From Heliocybe sulcata (taxonomy: Eukaryota > Basidiomycota > Agaricomycetes > Gloeophyllales > Gloeophyllaceae): 64,000 bases of DNA. The DNA lies in assembly GCA_004369045.1 (NCBI GenBank), contig ML213509.1, positions 564,858 to 628,857 on the forward strand, in the 5' to 3' direction. Below the pieces are notes generated by a model. It did no database searches and had not been told where the DNA came from. It worked only from the letters and a program-made list of their open reading frames with translations. This document shows, one piece after another, positions 25,148-36,536 of the stretch (positions are counted from its first letter, which is position 1; each line of letters opens with the position of its first letter). The translations under genes were made by a program, and so were the position numbers.

Positions 25148-26357
25148 ATGCTTGAACATGGAACTCTGAGTAGTGTTGTACGTACTTCCGTGATCCGCAG
25201 AGCCCAAGTAGAGCTCAATTCATTCTAATCAGCTGGGATGGGTGTCTATCGCCTGCTGGTGAGTTCCCTAGTCGATCTTCCTTGCGCATCCAGAAGTTAA
25301 TTTATCATAGGATAGTTGTATATTCGCCGCAAATCATCGAGAACTTCCGACTGAAGTCCGGTGAAGGGCTGAGTGTCGCCTTCGTCCTCATATGGCTCCT
25401 AGGAGATCTGTGCAACCTGGGCGGAGCGGTGATAGCTCGTCTCCTGCCTACAGTCATCATACTCGCAGTATATGTAAGCCTGGAACCATGATACTTTTGG
25501 ACAATGTTGAAACCAGGCGATCTGCAAGTACACTATATGTGACATGATTCTTCTCTTCCAAATCTACTATTACAGATGGAACAGCAAGCGTGAGGGGCGC
25601 AGCATGCTTGCTGATGTTGCTCCGGACGTAACCACTGTCGGAGAAGAGACACCCTTGTTATCTGATACAAGGGAAGGGCCCAGGGAGGAACCTTCGATAA
25701 GCCGGGAGTTCTTCAAGTACGCCGGGGCCGTATTGTTCGTCTTCGCGACGGGAGTGGCTGCCTGGTGGATCAGCAGCGTTTTAAACAAGGTAAAAGACAC
25801 CCCAGGAAGGTCAGATGACCGCCTCGAATGGCGGAGTCAGATTCTGGGATGGACAAGCGCTGCTTTGTATAGTAAGTCTACAGTTACATCATTGATGCAT
25901 TGCCCTCATCTCGGGATCGTAGTCGGTGCACGCATTCCCCAGATCTGTAAGTTTTTAGCCAGCTGTCCGGGTTTCCGTAAACACTGACGCATATGCATTA
26001 GTCAAGAACCTCAAGACGAGGTGTGAGGGCCTTTCTCCGTTCCTCTTCTTGTTCTCGATCACGGGAAATGCAACGTATACGCTGTCTATTTGCGCGGCGT
26101 CTATGGATCCGAAGTATTTGCTGAAAAATGCGGGTTGGCTGGCGGGTGAGTCCCGACGCTATTCTTGGAGCTGAACATTTGATAGATAGCGGTCTTTTCC
26201 AGGAAGCAGCCTGACCATTTTCCTTGACGTTTTCGTGAGTAGACAGAACTTTGCGATATCCACTGTGTCTGACCGAGTTATCTGCCTGCTTCAGGTGCTC
26301 TGCCAGTTCTTCTATTACCGCTCCGTGGAGCGCGGTAACAGGCAGCCCATGTCATGA
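25148..26357 (+). CDS. PQ-loop vacuolar/lysosomal amino-acid transporter (Ypq family)
   Basis: Seven-helix PQ-loop protein related to yeast Ypq1-3 and human PQLC2, which export basic amino acids from the vacuole. The start at 25148 is fixed by splicing: MLEHGTLSSV joins LGWVSIACW, then IVVYSPQIIENFRLKSGEGL, giving the first PQ motif. The next helix is SVAFVLIWLLGDLCNLGGAV. A hydrophilic loop with GEETPLLSDTREG carries a dileucine-type signal (ETPLL), consistent with vacuolar sorting. The second repeat has GWTSAALY, GARIPQI (second PQ), FKNLKTRCEGLSPFLFLFSI and GNATYTLSI. The end is GSSLTIFLDVFVLCQFFYYR with tail ERGNRQPMS. At least seven introns. Length fits the family. Confidence 0.9.
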
Positions 26358-27089
26358 CGAACCTGTACTGACCGAGTGCAGGCAGCTTTCATAAAGGTGT
26401 ACATGTTTGTTAGGTAAATGGTGTTGTAGAGCCTTGCACGTATCAATATACACTACAAACTTTATCGTAGACGATCACAGTCTGATGGTGGTTGAGTGTT
26501 TGTAAGGCAGGCGATAAGAGGACGTTACAGGAATGCTGAGCCGGATGAAGGTCCGCTTGCGGAAGGCAGACTTGGGAACGAGATTGATTCAGACGAGGAC
26601 TTTGCCCTCGTGTAGCCTCGTTGCACTCCTCGTGCCTGTAGATGCACCTCGCCTACCCACGTTCCGGACAGCTTCAGGCAATTTTCTGCAATGCTTCGGC
26701 CTCGTGCTCGTCAGCATCAGGTGCCGCACGTATTCTAAGGGTTCCTCTATCTGCTCTCCTCGCGCCCTCTCTTAAAATGCCCTTCCTCGAGCTGCCCAAC
26801 GAGTCCCTCGTGCAACCCTCTGCCGACGTCGAAAGACCATGCGAGCGTAAAGAAGGTGCGCTGGCCCGACGTATGTCCCAGTTTGAGTCTCATCTCAGAC
26901 AACGCCAGGGTGTTGCGGGCATCGTGACGTTCAGGTGTCGTGATTGTTGTGTTTACGCGGGGCGTACGAACGTGTAAGTTATTATCCTTCCGATGACGAA
27001 AGGGTGCCGATTACAATGCAGGCTATTAGGCCGGGCGTTGGCATCTGCCTCTTAAAGCCGACCGTTGCAGCCGCTACCGGTACCCGACC
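26358..27089. other. Intergenic, about 730 bases, no gene seen
   Basis: Open frames at 26533-26977 (+) encode Ser/Arg/Leu-rich sequence with no recognised domain. The piece MPFLELPNESLVQPSADVER near 26777 could be a small exon but has no supporting partner. The right end holds the F-box gene promoter. Confidence 0.4.
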
Positions 27090-29065
27090 ATGTCACTCTC
27101 TTCCGTCTACCTCGTAGCAGACCAGACGGTACCCCGGACCAGATATGCATCGGTGCAAGCAACGGTCGCTCATACCAGCTTCCCGCCGCATGATCTGTCC
27201 ACTTCTCGTCGAATGAAAGTGCCACCCGAGGTATACAATGCGTACCACCCACCCCAGGGCGCTCCTGCGCGTCCACCAGACCGGAGACGGGGCAAGGATG
27301 GGCTGAATGAGTTAGGGTCGGAGTCAATCCCTCATCTGCGAGAAGCCATCCAGAGTCTGGAGGACAAGATGGCTACGCTCATGAGCGCGCGGGACATGCT
27401 GGAGTCGAAGCTCGAGCAGGCAGTGCGTCTTCAGTCGCCTATCCAACGTTTGCCGAGCGAACTGCTAGCAGCGATATTCGTCGTCGGTGCTCTTGACACG
27501 GCAGAGGAAGACCCTCTCAGCGTGTCCGCACTCATGCTAGTGTGCAAACACTGGACGGACGTGGCTCTGGACACCCCAATCCTGTGGTCGCGGTTGGTCT
27601 TCCGGAGCCAGGCCTCGATAGAACGGGCGAAGCTTAAACTAGCGCGGTCCAAGTCCGCTCCACTCGATATTAGCATCGACTTTAACCCGAGATTGGAAAC
27701 CGCTGGGCAGATGACGCAGAATATCGTTCATGCAATGGACATACTGCGGCCTAGTATCTACCGGTGGCGGTCATTCTCCGTGGTTGTATCGAATAGACCC
27801 CAAGCCCACGCGGCCCTTCAACGCTGCAGAGAGCCTGCTCCCCTCTTGCAGGCTTTCTCAATACAGGTGTCAAACTCCATGCAGGACGACCACTACTCTA
27901 GCCCACCCTTGTCCATCTTTGACGGGCAGACGCCGCGCTTACGTTCTGCGTCCTTCACATCCTTCCATCTCGGGTGGGACAGCCGCCTTCTGACTGGTCT
28001 GCGAGTGTTGAAGTTGAGCGGTTATTGGGAGAGCTTCTCGCCCTCCAATGCGCAGATCCTAGACATTCTCCGGGCGTGCTCTAAGCTCGAGGAGTTCTCG
28101 CTGCGGAACATGTCCGACGTCGAGCCCGAGCCTGGATGCGCTTGGGAGGACCATACAGGGGAGTACGCGGATGACGTCTTTGCTGCATCTCAGCCGCAGC
28201 GCAGTATGATCCACCTTCCTAGACTGTCCAAGATGTCGTTCTACTACTCCGGTATCCTGCGCACTCATGCGATTCTGAGCCAGCTGACGTTCCCTGCTCT
28301 GGAGAAGCTCGAACTGGCCTATCTGGATGATGTCACGCCCTTGCTGAAGTATCTGACGCGTCAATCGCTGACGTCTTTGCCGTTGCGGAATCTTCGGATT
28401 GAAGCGAGCTTCTTCAATGAATTGAAGCTGATGATATTCCTGAGACGTGCTACGGCGCTGACGACGCTGGAACTAGTGGATGCCGATGACGTTTCGTCTA
28501 ATCTACTCAAGGTGGGTCTCGACACTCCCATTTTACTATGTTTAGATTTACCGACGTTGTTGCGAAGGGTCTTTCTGCGCCAGCATCCGCGCAAACCTGG
28601 ATCTGCCCGAAACTAGAGAAACTTGAGCTGGCAGGATGCTGCGCGCTGGATTGGGAGTCTCTCCGGACATTTGTCGAATCTCGATTGCCACCCCAGTCTC
28701 GGGCTTTTCCTCGGCAACACGTTTCCCCTTGTCCATCTTCCCCGTCCTCGCCTTCGTCGGCTTCTGTCCCTCTGCCCCCTGTGACGATATCGGCTTCTGG
28801 GTCCCTGCAATTTGCGTCCCAACCTCTATTGACTGTGTCTGCCTCGTCACAGGCGCAGCTGTCCTCGTCTAGAACGGCCGCTGTTGCTCTGAGAGGTGCC
28901 AGCAGTTCTGCTGGCGCCAGCCACCGATGGCCCAAACGGTTGAAGAACATTGACCTAAGCCGGTGCCATCAGATCACGAAGGAAATGGTCCAGTGGCTGC
29001 GAGTGTATATCCCCGAAGTAAAGAGCGACGTCACCAAGGCGGAAAGTATGTGGGCTGAGCGGTGA
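27090..29065 (+). CDS. F-box protein with leucine-rich-repeat-like C-terminal part
   Basis: Probable substrate adaptor of an SCF ubiquitin ligase. After a basic N-terminus there is a predicted coiled coil (IPHLREAIQSLEDKMATLMS) and then an F-box-like motif: SPIQRLPSELLAAIFVVGAL continuing LMLVCKHWTDVALDTPILW. This coiled-coil plus F-box arrangement is the large family seen in mushroom-forming fungi. The rest is leucine-rich with LRR-like spacing (LKLSGYWESF, LEEFSLRNMS, LEKLELAYLDD, LEKLELAGCCALDW, LKNIDLSRCHQITKEMVQWL). One intron of 56 bases at 28512-28567 joins NLLK to GLSAPASAQTW in frame. A Ser/Pro-rich linker (PCPSSPSSPSSASVPLPP) splits the last repeats. The target is not predictable. 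Confidence 0.85.
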
Positions 29066-29492
29066 GGGTTCCCATGTTTGGTTGTTCAATCGGGACGGTC
29101 TCTTCCATTGCTATGATATTGCTTTGCTAGCATTGCTTTCGTCTCTGCTTTCAGCCCCTGCTCATCACATCGTAGACGTCTTGGATTTTGTTGAATTAGC
29201 TTATTCATCTTGGAAGTTTGTGAATAGCATAATGTATTACCAATGTATTCTTATCGTAATCGTCCGGTCTGCAAACTCTCTTACCAAGGTCCTCGCAAGC
29301 ATGAAGCGCTGCTCTCTTTGGATTGGAGGGTGGGCAATGACTCGACTCGGAAGAAACTGCCAATCCTTAGTTCTCCACATGCACAGGCGAAGCGCGGTGG
29401 CTGTGTTGCTCGCGTGGAAGCAGCAAGCAAGCAAAGGATTTTACTCGGAAGAGAAACTCTGCATCTGCGATACATATCGAGGTACCTACATA
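29066..29492. other. Intergenic between convergent genes
   Basis: About 430 bases between the stop codons of the F-box gene (+) and the first tandem paralogue (-). It holds two 3' UTRs. No other feature seen. Confidence 0.5.
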
Positions 29493-30707
29493 TCACGCTG
29501 GTACTACTATGAGTCTATAATGCTCTTTCTTATTCGCTTTCTCCTGCCTCCTCTTAGTCCGTCTAGCATCTCTCTGCCCAAGCCCCTCACCCCGTCGCCT
29601 GTCTCGCATGCCCTGTCGCCTAGCTCCGAACCGCCTGTCCGACAGACGTCCGGACCCTCCCGTCTTGTTACTTTGTTCGTCTTCTGAGGAACTGGATGAG
29701 TCGTCTCCGTGGCGCCAATCGGGGACACCCATGTCAGTGTTGCCGCTGATGCGCATATTGCCCTTGGCAAGGACGACTTCTAATCTTCGTGGTCGGAAGA
29801 AGTACTATATAACGAGTGTGAGGATTAGGAGAGGCATCTCGGGCTTTGGATCGCGAAGATGGATACTGACGTTGTTCCAGGCATCAACCAGCATCCCGCA
29901 AGGGTCCTGCTTGTTTTGACGCTGTTTATTCTCAATCGCCTTCGTCACGAGCATCCCTGTGCGAGACACGATATTGAATTGGCGCAGTGGGGCCCGGAGG
30001 CAAAGTCGACTTACCTGTAAGCCCAATGTGCATTGTCATAGGCGCCACATTAGAAATGATGTTTTCTCCTAGGGTAAGTTTCCCTGCGGCTTTGATATCG
30101 CCGAGGAATCTGACCGACACTAGTGTCTCAGAACGTAGAGCATAAGAGATGTAGGGCATTCCGCTTACCTGTGCCAGTCTGCCTCCTGAACGTCGTGCCT
30201 CTGAAACGGATGGGGCTGAAGAGCGCTCGGAGGAGGCAGCTCTGCGAACCCGTCGCCGAGCTCTTTTCCCAATCCAAGAGTCACCATCATGGGGAATTGC
30301 TCATATGTGACCCACTGAGGCGTCTGACGGCTGAAGGAAGGTGGCGGTGGGTCGAGCGGGTTAGATGGCCCCGCAAAAATTTTGATTATGGAAGACATGG
30401 AGAATGCTTGCTGTTTTACGGGTGGGGTCTGTTGGAGTTGTCCGCTCGGAAGGTTGTAGGGGTCGGTTGTGTAGTCTTGATGCTGCATTTGAGGAGGAGG
30501 TCCGCTAGGGGGGCTATATGGGGCAGGAGGCGTGTAAAGAGACTGTCCACCAGCAGCCTGAGCACTGTACGAGGCGGAAGGGTACTGTGGTGTTGTGTGG
30601 CTTTGCTGCTGCAGATGCGGGGGAGGTCCAGTAGGAGGCCTGTAAGCTCCGGCAGAACCGGCAGCAGCCTCATATGGTGGAGGACGGAATGGATTCGATT
30701 GGCTCAT
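29493..30707 (-). CDS. Tandem paralogue 1: PPPY-motif, Pro-rich protein of unknown function
   Basis: First of three head-to-tail copies of a fungal family I cannot name. The start ATG at 30705-30707 gives MSQSNPFRPPPYEAAAGSA. The N-terminal half is Pro/Gln/Ser/Tyr-rich with repeated GPPPQMQ-like units. A conserved globular core follows: QWVTYEQFPMMVTLGLGKEL, PPPSALQPHPFQRHDVQEAD, then after introns FLGDIKAAGKLTLGENIISN, VAPMTMHIGLTG, KQDPCGMLVDAWNN and YFFRPRRLEVVLAKGNMRIS. The tail has DDSSSSSEDE and then a long Arg/Lys-rich stretch ending YRLIVVPA. Four exons with clean GT-AG joins (donors near 30164, 30013 and 29872). No signal peptide or membrane helix is seen, so it is probably cytosolic or peripheral. 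PPPY is a WW-domain ligand and NPF an EH-domain ligand, which hints at ubiquitin/endocytic partners (inference only). Confidence 0.85.
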
Positions 30708-31733
30708 TCTTCGAGCTGGTGGAACAGAGGTGCAAAGTCTAAGGGGTTTCTGCGTTTGTACTTGTGCGAGTTGTCCTGCTTGTCTTATATCTCTGCATTA
30801 GAACGCCCGCCGGGGCAGCATCGCCTTTGGCGAGAGCTGGCGCCGAGGGTCTGAAGTTGGACAGCCATGGGTTTGACTTTCACTTGAATTTGATACGCGA
30901 AGGCAGACAGGACAGCAACCTCCTGATCATAGCCAAGAATAGCTCTGCGCAGAGAATGGCCATGCTCGCTATTTGCAGTATGCACGAAGGGCTCGTCAGA
31001 TATACATGGTCAAGAGGCTCTTGATCGCGATTGTCCTTGGCAGTAAAGGCCTAGGTGCATTCCACTAGATGGCATGCGTACTTGCGCTGCACGCCTTCAG
31101 GTGGTGCAGTTACTTATGTTGGCTGAGTCTCAACGGCGTATTCTTTCCCCGTACTCCTATGCAGGACCTGTACGTATTAGGTACCAAGTCTTGGTTAGAA
31201 TACGAAAGTCTGTGAATGTCATAATTTATTTACCTATTCATATCGTATGCTCCTTTGTGAACTGGACGCAGTCAAAGAACGTAATAGTAGGGCGAGGGGA
31301 ATGGTTTCGCGTCTAGCGTTTTCATTACTCGCCACGTGGCATAATGTACCGTCCAATCACAATATTCGTCCATCAAAGCGTTCCGCTACGTTCTTACTTT
31401 CTCATGTGTGCCTCCATCGCCCGATAGCTCAACACCATATTTTCTGGCCTGCAAGCGTGAGTCCGAGAGCCTGTAAGCACATTGGTGCATGTCAATATGT
31501 CGCTTCTCTATCGAACGGAAGATCGCGTTTATTGACAACATAAGCGATAGACTGACTGTTCAGGACAGGGAACGCTTTCCGAGGTCTGTATTCTGCCAGC
31601 AGGCGCTCCACGACAGTCACAGGCAGAGCATGGTGGCCGTGCCATAGGCGTGAATGGCCGAAATCAAAATGAGGTGCTCTGAGTTCTCGCGTCAATTCTG
31701 GATTGGAGATCGACTCTGCATCTGGTACGTGTG
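30708..31733. other. Intergenic between paralogues 1 and 2
   Basis: About 1 kb containing the promoter of copy 1 and the 3' UTR of copy 2. Small open frames show no domain. Because the copies arose by tandem duplication, parts of this spacer probably match the other two spacers, which an alignment would show. Confidence 0.4.
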
Positions 31734-32991
31734 CTATGCTGGTACAATTACGAGTCTGTATTGCGCTTTCCTATCTGTTTTCTCCTGTTTCTTCTTAGCC
31801 CGCTTAGCATCTTTTTGCTCACGGTGCTCACTCTTCCGTTGCCGTCGCTCCTCCCGTTTGACTTGTCGCCTGGCATGCTTGCCCGAGGAGCCACCGGCAC
31901 CTCTGTTCCCAGTATCTCGTTCATCTTCTGAAGAGCTTGAACTGGATGAATGCCCTTGGTGGTGCCGATCAGGAGGCACGAGGTCGGTCTTCCCGCTAAT
32001 GCGCGTGTCTCCTTTGGCGAGGATGACTTCTAATCTTCGCGGTCGGAAGAAGTACTAGAGACGCAGTCAAGGACTTAGAAAGAGGTATCCTGGTATTTGC
32101 TATACGAATACTGACATTATTCCACGCGTCAACCAACATCCCACACGGGTCCTGCTTCCTTTTACGCTGTCTGTTCTGAATAGCCTTCGTCACGAGCATG
32201 CCTGCGTCCAACAGAAGAATGAATCGGAGCAGGAGGGTCTGGACGCGAAATCGGCTTACCTGTAAGCCCAATGTGCATTGTCATAGGTGCCACATTAGAG
32301 ATGATGTTTTCTCCTAGGGTAAGTTTCCCTGCCGCTTTGATATCTCCGAGGAACCTGACCGACATTAGTGTCTCAGAACGTAGAGCATAAGAGATGCAGG
32401 GCATTCCGCTTACCTGTGCCAGTCTGCCTCTTGAACGTCGTGCCTCTGGAACGGATGCGGCTGAAGAGCGCTCGGAGGAGGCAGCTCTGTGAACCCATCC
32501 CCGAGCTCTTTTCCCACTCCAAGAGTCACCATCATGGGGAATTGCTCATATGTGACCCATTGAGGCACTGGACGGCTGAAGCAAGGCGGGGGCGGGTCGA
32601 GCGGGTTCGATGGCCCCGAGAAGACCCTGCTGAAAGAGGATAAGGAGAAGCCTTCCTCTTGCGCGGGAGCAGTCCTATGGGACTGCTCATTGTGAGCGCT
32701 GTAATGCTCGCCATGGTACGGCGATGACGAGTGGCCTTGGTGCCGCATGTGAGGCGGAGGTCCGCTAGGAGGACTGTAGGGTGCGGGAGGCGTGCCCTTC
32801 GAGTGCCTACCCTGAGTGCTGTAAGGGTCGGCAGGGTACGGTGATGATATGTAGCCTTGCTGCTGCATCTCGGGGGGCGGTCCACTCGGTGAGCTATAGT
32901 ATCCGGTTGAGGTAGTATAAAGGCCATGCTGATATTCCCCATTGGAGGCAGGCTCATATGGTGGAGGATGGAAGGGATTCGATTGGTTCAT
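31734..32991 (-). CDS. Tandem paralogue 2: PPPY-motif, Pro-rich protein of unknown function
   Basis: Second copy of the family. The start ATG at 32989-32991 gives MNQSNPFHPPPYEPASNGE, keeping both NPF and PPPY. The Pro-rich arm has three units of the SPSGPPP type with HQGHSSSPY and QQGYISSPY. The core is nearly identical to copy 1: PQWVTYEQFPMMVTLGVGKE, PPPSALQPHPFQRHDVQEAD, FLGDIKAAGKLTLGENIISN and GMLVTKAIQNRQRKRKQDPC. Intron positions match copy 1. The tail has HSSSSSSSEDERD and a Lys/Arg-rich segment ending YRLVIVPA. No break is seen. The core shared with copy 1 is much closer than with copy 3, suggesting that copies 1 and 2 split most recently. Confidence 0.85.
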
Positions 32992-33434
32992 TGTTCGATC
33001 CGATGGAGCAGAGGCGAAAAGTCTGAGAGGGTATGTTTCTGTATTGCCGTAGCTCGTCCTTCACGTTTATATACCTGCGACATCAGCGAGAAGCAAGAGC
33101 TGAGCGCCGAGCGCTGGCCAGCCATCGGTCTTACTTTCGTCTGAATTTCATATCAAACGCGGACCGGAGATAAAACAGGCTGTACAAATAGCACCGCGTA
33201 CAGACAGTGCGCGGATAGCCTTGTCCGGAACTGGGTTAGCGTCGTATCATTGCTATGCTCACTGAGTCTCCATGACGTTTCTTTTCGCCATACTTATATA
33301 ATACTGATATGATGAGTTGGCACTGTGGCTGTGTTTGCCACGTGGAGGAGCGACACAGGACAAAATGGACCTTCTCGCGATTCCCAACTCAAACCGGGAC
33401 TAATGTACATCGGGAATATATAAGCTTCTATGGA
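32992..33434. other. Intergenic between paralogues 2 and 3
   Basis: About 440 bases with the promoter of copy 2 and the 3' end of copy 3. Nothing else recognisable. Confidence 0.45.
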
Positions 33435-34669
33435 TTACAATGGAACGATGATAAGCCTGTACTGCTCTTTCTTATTCGCTCTCTGCTGCCTCCTCTTAGC
33501 CCGCCTAGCATCTTTCCCCTCCCGCCTCTCACCTCTTCCCTCACCTGTCCGTCCCCGTCGCCCTTCCCGTCTGGCTTGTCGCCTAGCTCGCCTATCGGAC
33601 GCAAGCTCGGACGTTCCTTGATTGCCAGTACCGTGTTCCTCTTCTGATGAACTCGACGAAGAGTCATCTTCGTGGCGCCAATCAGGGGCATCAATGTCGC
33701 TGTTCCCGCTGATGCGCATATCGCCTTTGGCAAGTATGACCTCCAGTCTTCTCGGTCCGAAGAAGTACTGTTATTTAGGTGAGGGTTAGCGTGAGATACT
33801 GTTGTCTTTGCGGTATGGATACTGACGTGATTCCAGGTGTCGACCAACATCCCGCAAGGGTCCTGCTTCCTGTTATTCTGCTTCCTCCTGATAGCCTTCC
33901 TCATAAGCATTCCAGCTGATACATAGTGTCGGATTAGCACGTGATGAAATCCAGAGTCGAAATGAGCCTACCAGGACCCATGACGTGCATAGCCATAGGC
34001 ATCACTGTAGCCCTGACATTTTCCGTCAGAGTCAGTTTACCTGCAGATTTGATATCTCCGAGGAACCTGACGAACAGTCAGACCTCCAGATACAAAGCAA
34101 AAGATAGGAGGATACCGCGCTTACCGAACCCAGTCTGCGTCTTGGACGTCGTGGCTCTGAAAGGGATGGGGCTGAAGGGCACTTGGAGGGGGCACCGCTG
34201 TAAAACCGTCACCGAGGTCTTTCCCCGCTCCAAGTGTCACCATCATAGGGAATTTCTCGGATGTGACCCATTGAGGCACCGGACGGTTGAACGAAGGTGG
34301 CGGCGGGTCGAGCGGGTTAGACGACTGTCCCGAGAAGAGCTTGGTTATAGAAGCTAAGGAGAAGCCTTCCTCCTGTTCGGGCGGTGCGTTCTGCGGCTGC
34401 CCGCCCTGAGGGGTCTGAGCGCCAGCATGGGATGGCGATGGCGAATAGCCTGGACCGTAGGCTGCGGGAGGCTTTTCTTGCTGTTGTCCAGCCTGAGCGC
34501 TGTAATCGGCAGGGTAAGGTGGTAATGCGTGGCCCTGGTGCTGCATCTGAGGGGGAGGTCCACTAGGCGAGCTGTAGGGCCCGGTAGAGGTAGCATGAAG
34601 GCCATGCTGATATTCCCCAGTGGAGGCAGGCTCATATGGTGGAGGATGAGGCGGATTCGACTGGCTCAT
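33435..34669 (-). CDS. Tandem paralogue 3: PPPY-motif, Pro-rich protein of unknown function
   Basis: Third and most diverged copy. The start ATG at 34667-34669 gives MSQSNPPHPPPYEPASTGE: PPPY is kept but NPF has become NPP. The arm contains YSSPSGPPPQMQHQGHALPP and a Gln/Pro-rich part. The core reads PQWVTSEKFPMMVTLGAGKD, PPPSALQPHPFQSHDVQDAD, FLGDIKSAGKLTLTENVR and a methionine-rich M-MAMHVMGPGMLMRKAIR segment, then QDPCGMLVDTWNH and YFFGPRRLEVILAKGDMRIS. The tail has DDSSSSSSEEEHG followed by a strongly Arg-rich stretch (RRARRQARREGRRGRTGEG) ending YRLIIVPL. Intron positions match the other two copies. It looks intact. Confidence 0.84.
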
Positions 34670-35482
34670 TTCTATCTGATGGACTAGAGGCGTAAAGTTG
34701 TGATGGTGTCTGAATCTGTACTATTGGTGTCTTATATATATCTCCTATTATGACGCTCCTCCATAGGAGCATCGGCTTGAAGCAGGGGCTGATGCGCTGA
34801 ACAGCCACCGCTACCTGATTGGATATCGCCGCGCGTGATGCCCGATCAAGCTCAAGGCTTCCAAAAATAGCTCTCCACCAGTAAAGGGTGAGCGAACTCA
34901 GCGAAGGACGTGCATGCCACCAGAGTACATGGCTGCTTTGGCTCGGCGTCTTATGGTCTTGCTGTTACCCACGTTTACTGAGTATCCACGGCGCTCTCTT
35001 TCACCACAATATACCTGTACAGGCCTCTATCCCATACATAATAGCGACATGCATTAATCACCAACTCTTGATGTCCAGGATACTCCACAGATCGCACTAT
35101 TGTCTAGTTTCCCATGCCGTAATATCAAACTCGGGTCCAGGAACCCATCAGCTGACCGCAGCGACAATCGCAAGTAGCTAGCCAGCTTTGTGAAATATTT
35201 CCATGCAGTGGAAACAGGTGACAATATTAATGATGAACGTGTACGCCTAGTCTCAGGCCTTCGGGATCATTTTACTCGGTGGAGTGCCTCAAGGCTGTCT
35301 CTTCGCACGTAGATAAATACAGTTTCAATTAAGCATGGCTATGTAGACGTAGCACTAAATATACATTATTAAATAGTTCGTATTCAAACCCTATAGATGC
35401 ATCAACTAGCTCCTCAATAGATGTCGTGTCCTAGGCCTATAGATTATTTTTCCTAGATGTCAAAGGATGATAAGCATGACAG
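34670..35482. other. Intergenic, about 810 bases
   Basis: Promoter of copy 3 on the left and 3' UTR of the seven-helix protein on the right. AT-rich around 35290-35480. No open frame with a domain and no RNA gene seen. Confidence 0.45.
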
Positions 35483-36536
35483 TTATACCCCATAGCTTCC
35501 GCTACTAACCGCCGCGTATCGCTGCATCTCTAGCTCCTTCCTAGAGGGGACAAGCCCAGGCACGGCAAACAGGATGACAGCGAGGAACTCGGTGAGCGCC
35601 CCAAGAGGGTAGAAGTACGCTTCGTTGTTGCCCTTGGCTTGCTGAGAGGCGTTGGTGGAGCCAGTAGTGGCGGCGTAGAACGCCTCACGGATGAGAAGCA
35701 GGAGGGTAATAATGGCGAGGACGTAGATGCCGTGCCTAGCACCGAATGTGGTGTTGCCCTTTGGTCGCTGCGATGCGCCAAGTTCCATGTTATTATCTGG
35801 AAGATAATGTCAGACAAGTGCTTATAGGGTCGAATAAGGGCATACTCACCTGGCCGCGAAGCTCCTTGGTGCATCGCCAGTATAAGCGTTCGCAAGACCA
35901 GCACGGCGGTCACCACAAGGAATATGTATACGCTGGCTCGCCGCAGACTCTCGCCAGTGGATACGTCACTACTGTTACTGGAGACCATCTTGGTAGCGCC
36001 AGTAATCCCCAAAGCCACGGCGACGCTGAGCGTCAGGCGGATAACGTGGCGATTCGACGTAATACGAGCAAGCAAGGTCAAGAGCCCTTGCGTTTCTCCG
36101 AGTCGGCCTGTCAGTTGATCGCTGTACGAGAAGGTCAGAGGTATTCTGCGCAAGACTCACGGCACGACTTACCGGTCGAGGACCAGCGTGTAAGCAGAGT
36201 AGAGAACGCCGAAGAAGCCCGCGTTGTAGAGGATTTCCTCCGCTACGAGGAGGCCTTCACTCTCGCCAGCAGATGTAGACGCAGCCATGGCAGCGCGGAT
36301 TGAAAACGCGGTGATACGTACTGGCAGGCGATTAGGAACCATTCAACGACGAGACAGAAAGGGCGTCACTCACTTATACAGAAAAGCGCCAAAACGATCA
36401 GTACATAAGTCGGCCTCCGTATGGAGTATATGATGTACAATATGGCCAGAGGAACATAGGCGATAAGGAATATGACGGCGGCAGCAACTGAGTGTATGCC
36501 GGCGTATTGGGCGTAATTTATCGATTCCGCTGCCAT
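35483..36536 (-). CDS. Seven-helix fungal membrane protein, unknown function
   Basis: Multi-exon integral membrane protein. The ATG at 36534-36536 starts MAAESINYAQYAGIHSVAAA, then helices VIFLIAYVPLAILYIIYSI and PTYVLIVLALFC. The following exon has RIGAFSIRAAMAASTSAGES and ILYNAGFFGVLYSAYTLVLD. After further introns come HVIRLTLSVAVALGITGATK, VYIFLVVTAVLVLRTLILAM, GARHGIYVLAIITLLLLIRE and YFYPLGALTEFLAVILFAVP. The end is GLVPSRKELEMQRYAAVSSG. The pattern of about seven helices with an Arg-Ala-aromatic motif after helix 2 and a short basic tail resembles uncharacterised fungal seven-helix families such as DUF7702. I cannot assign a ligand or transport role. Confidence 0.78.
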
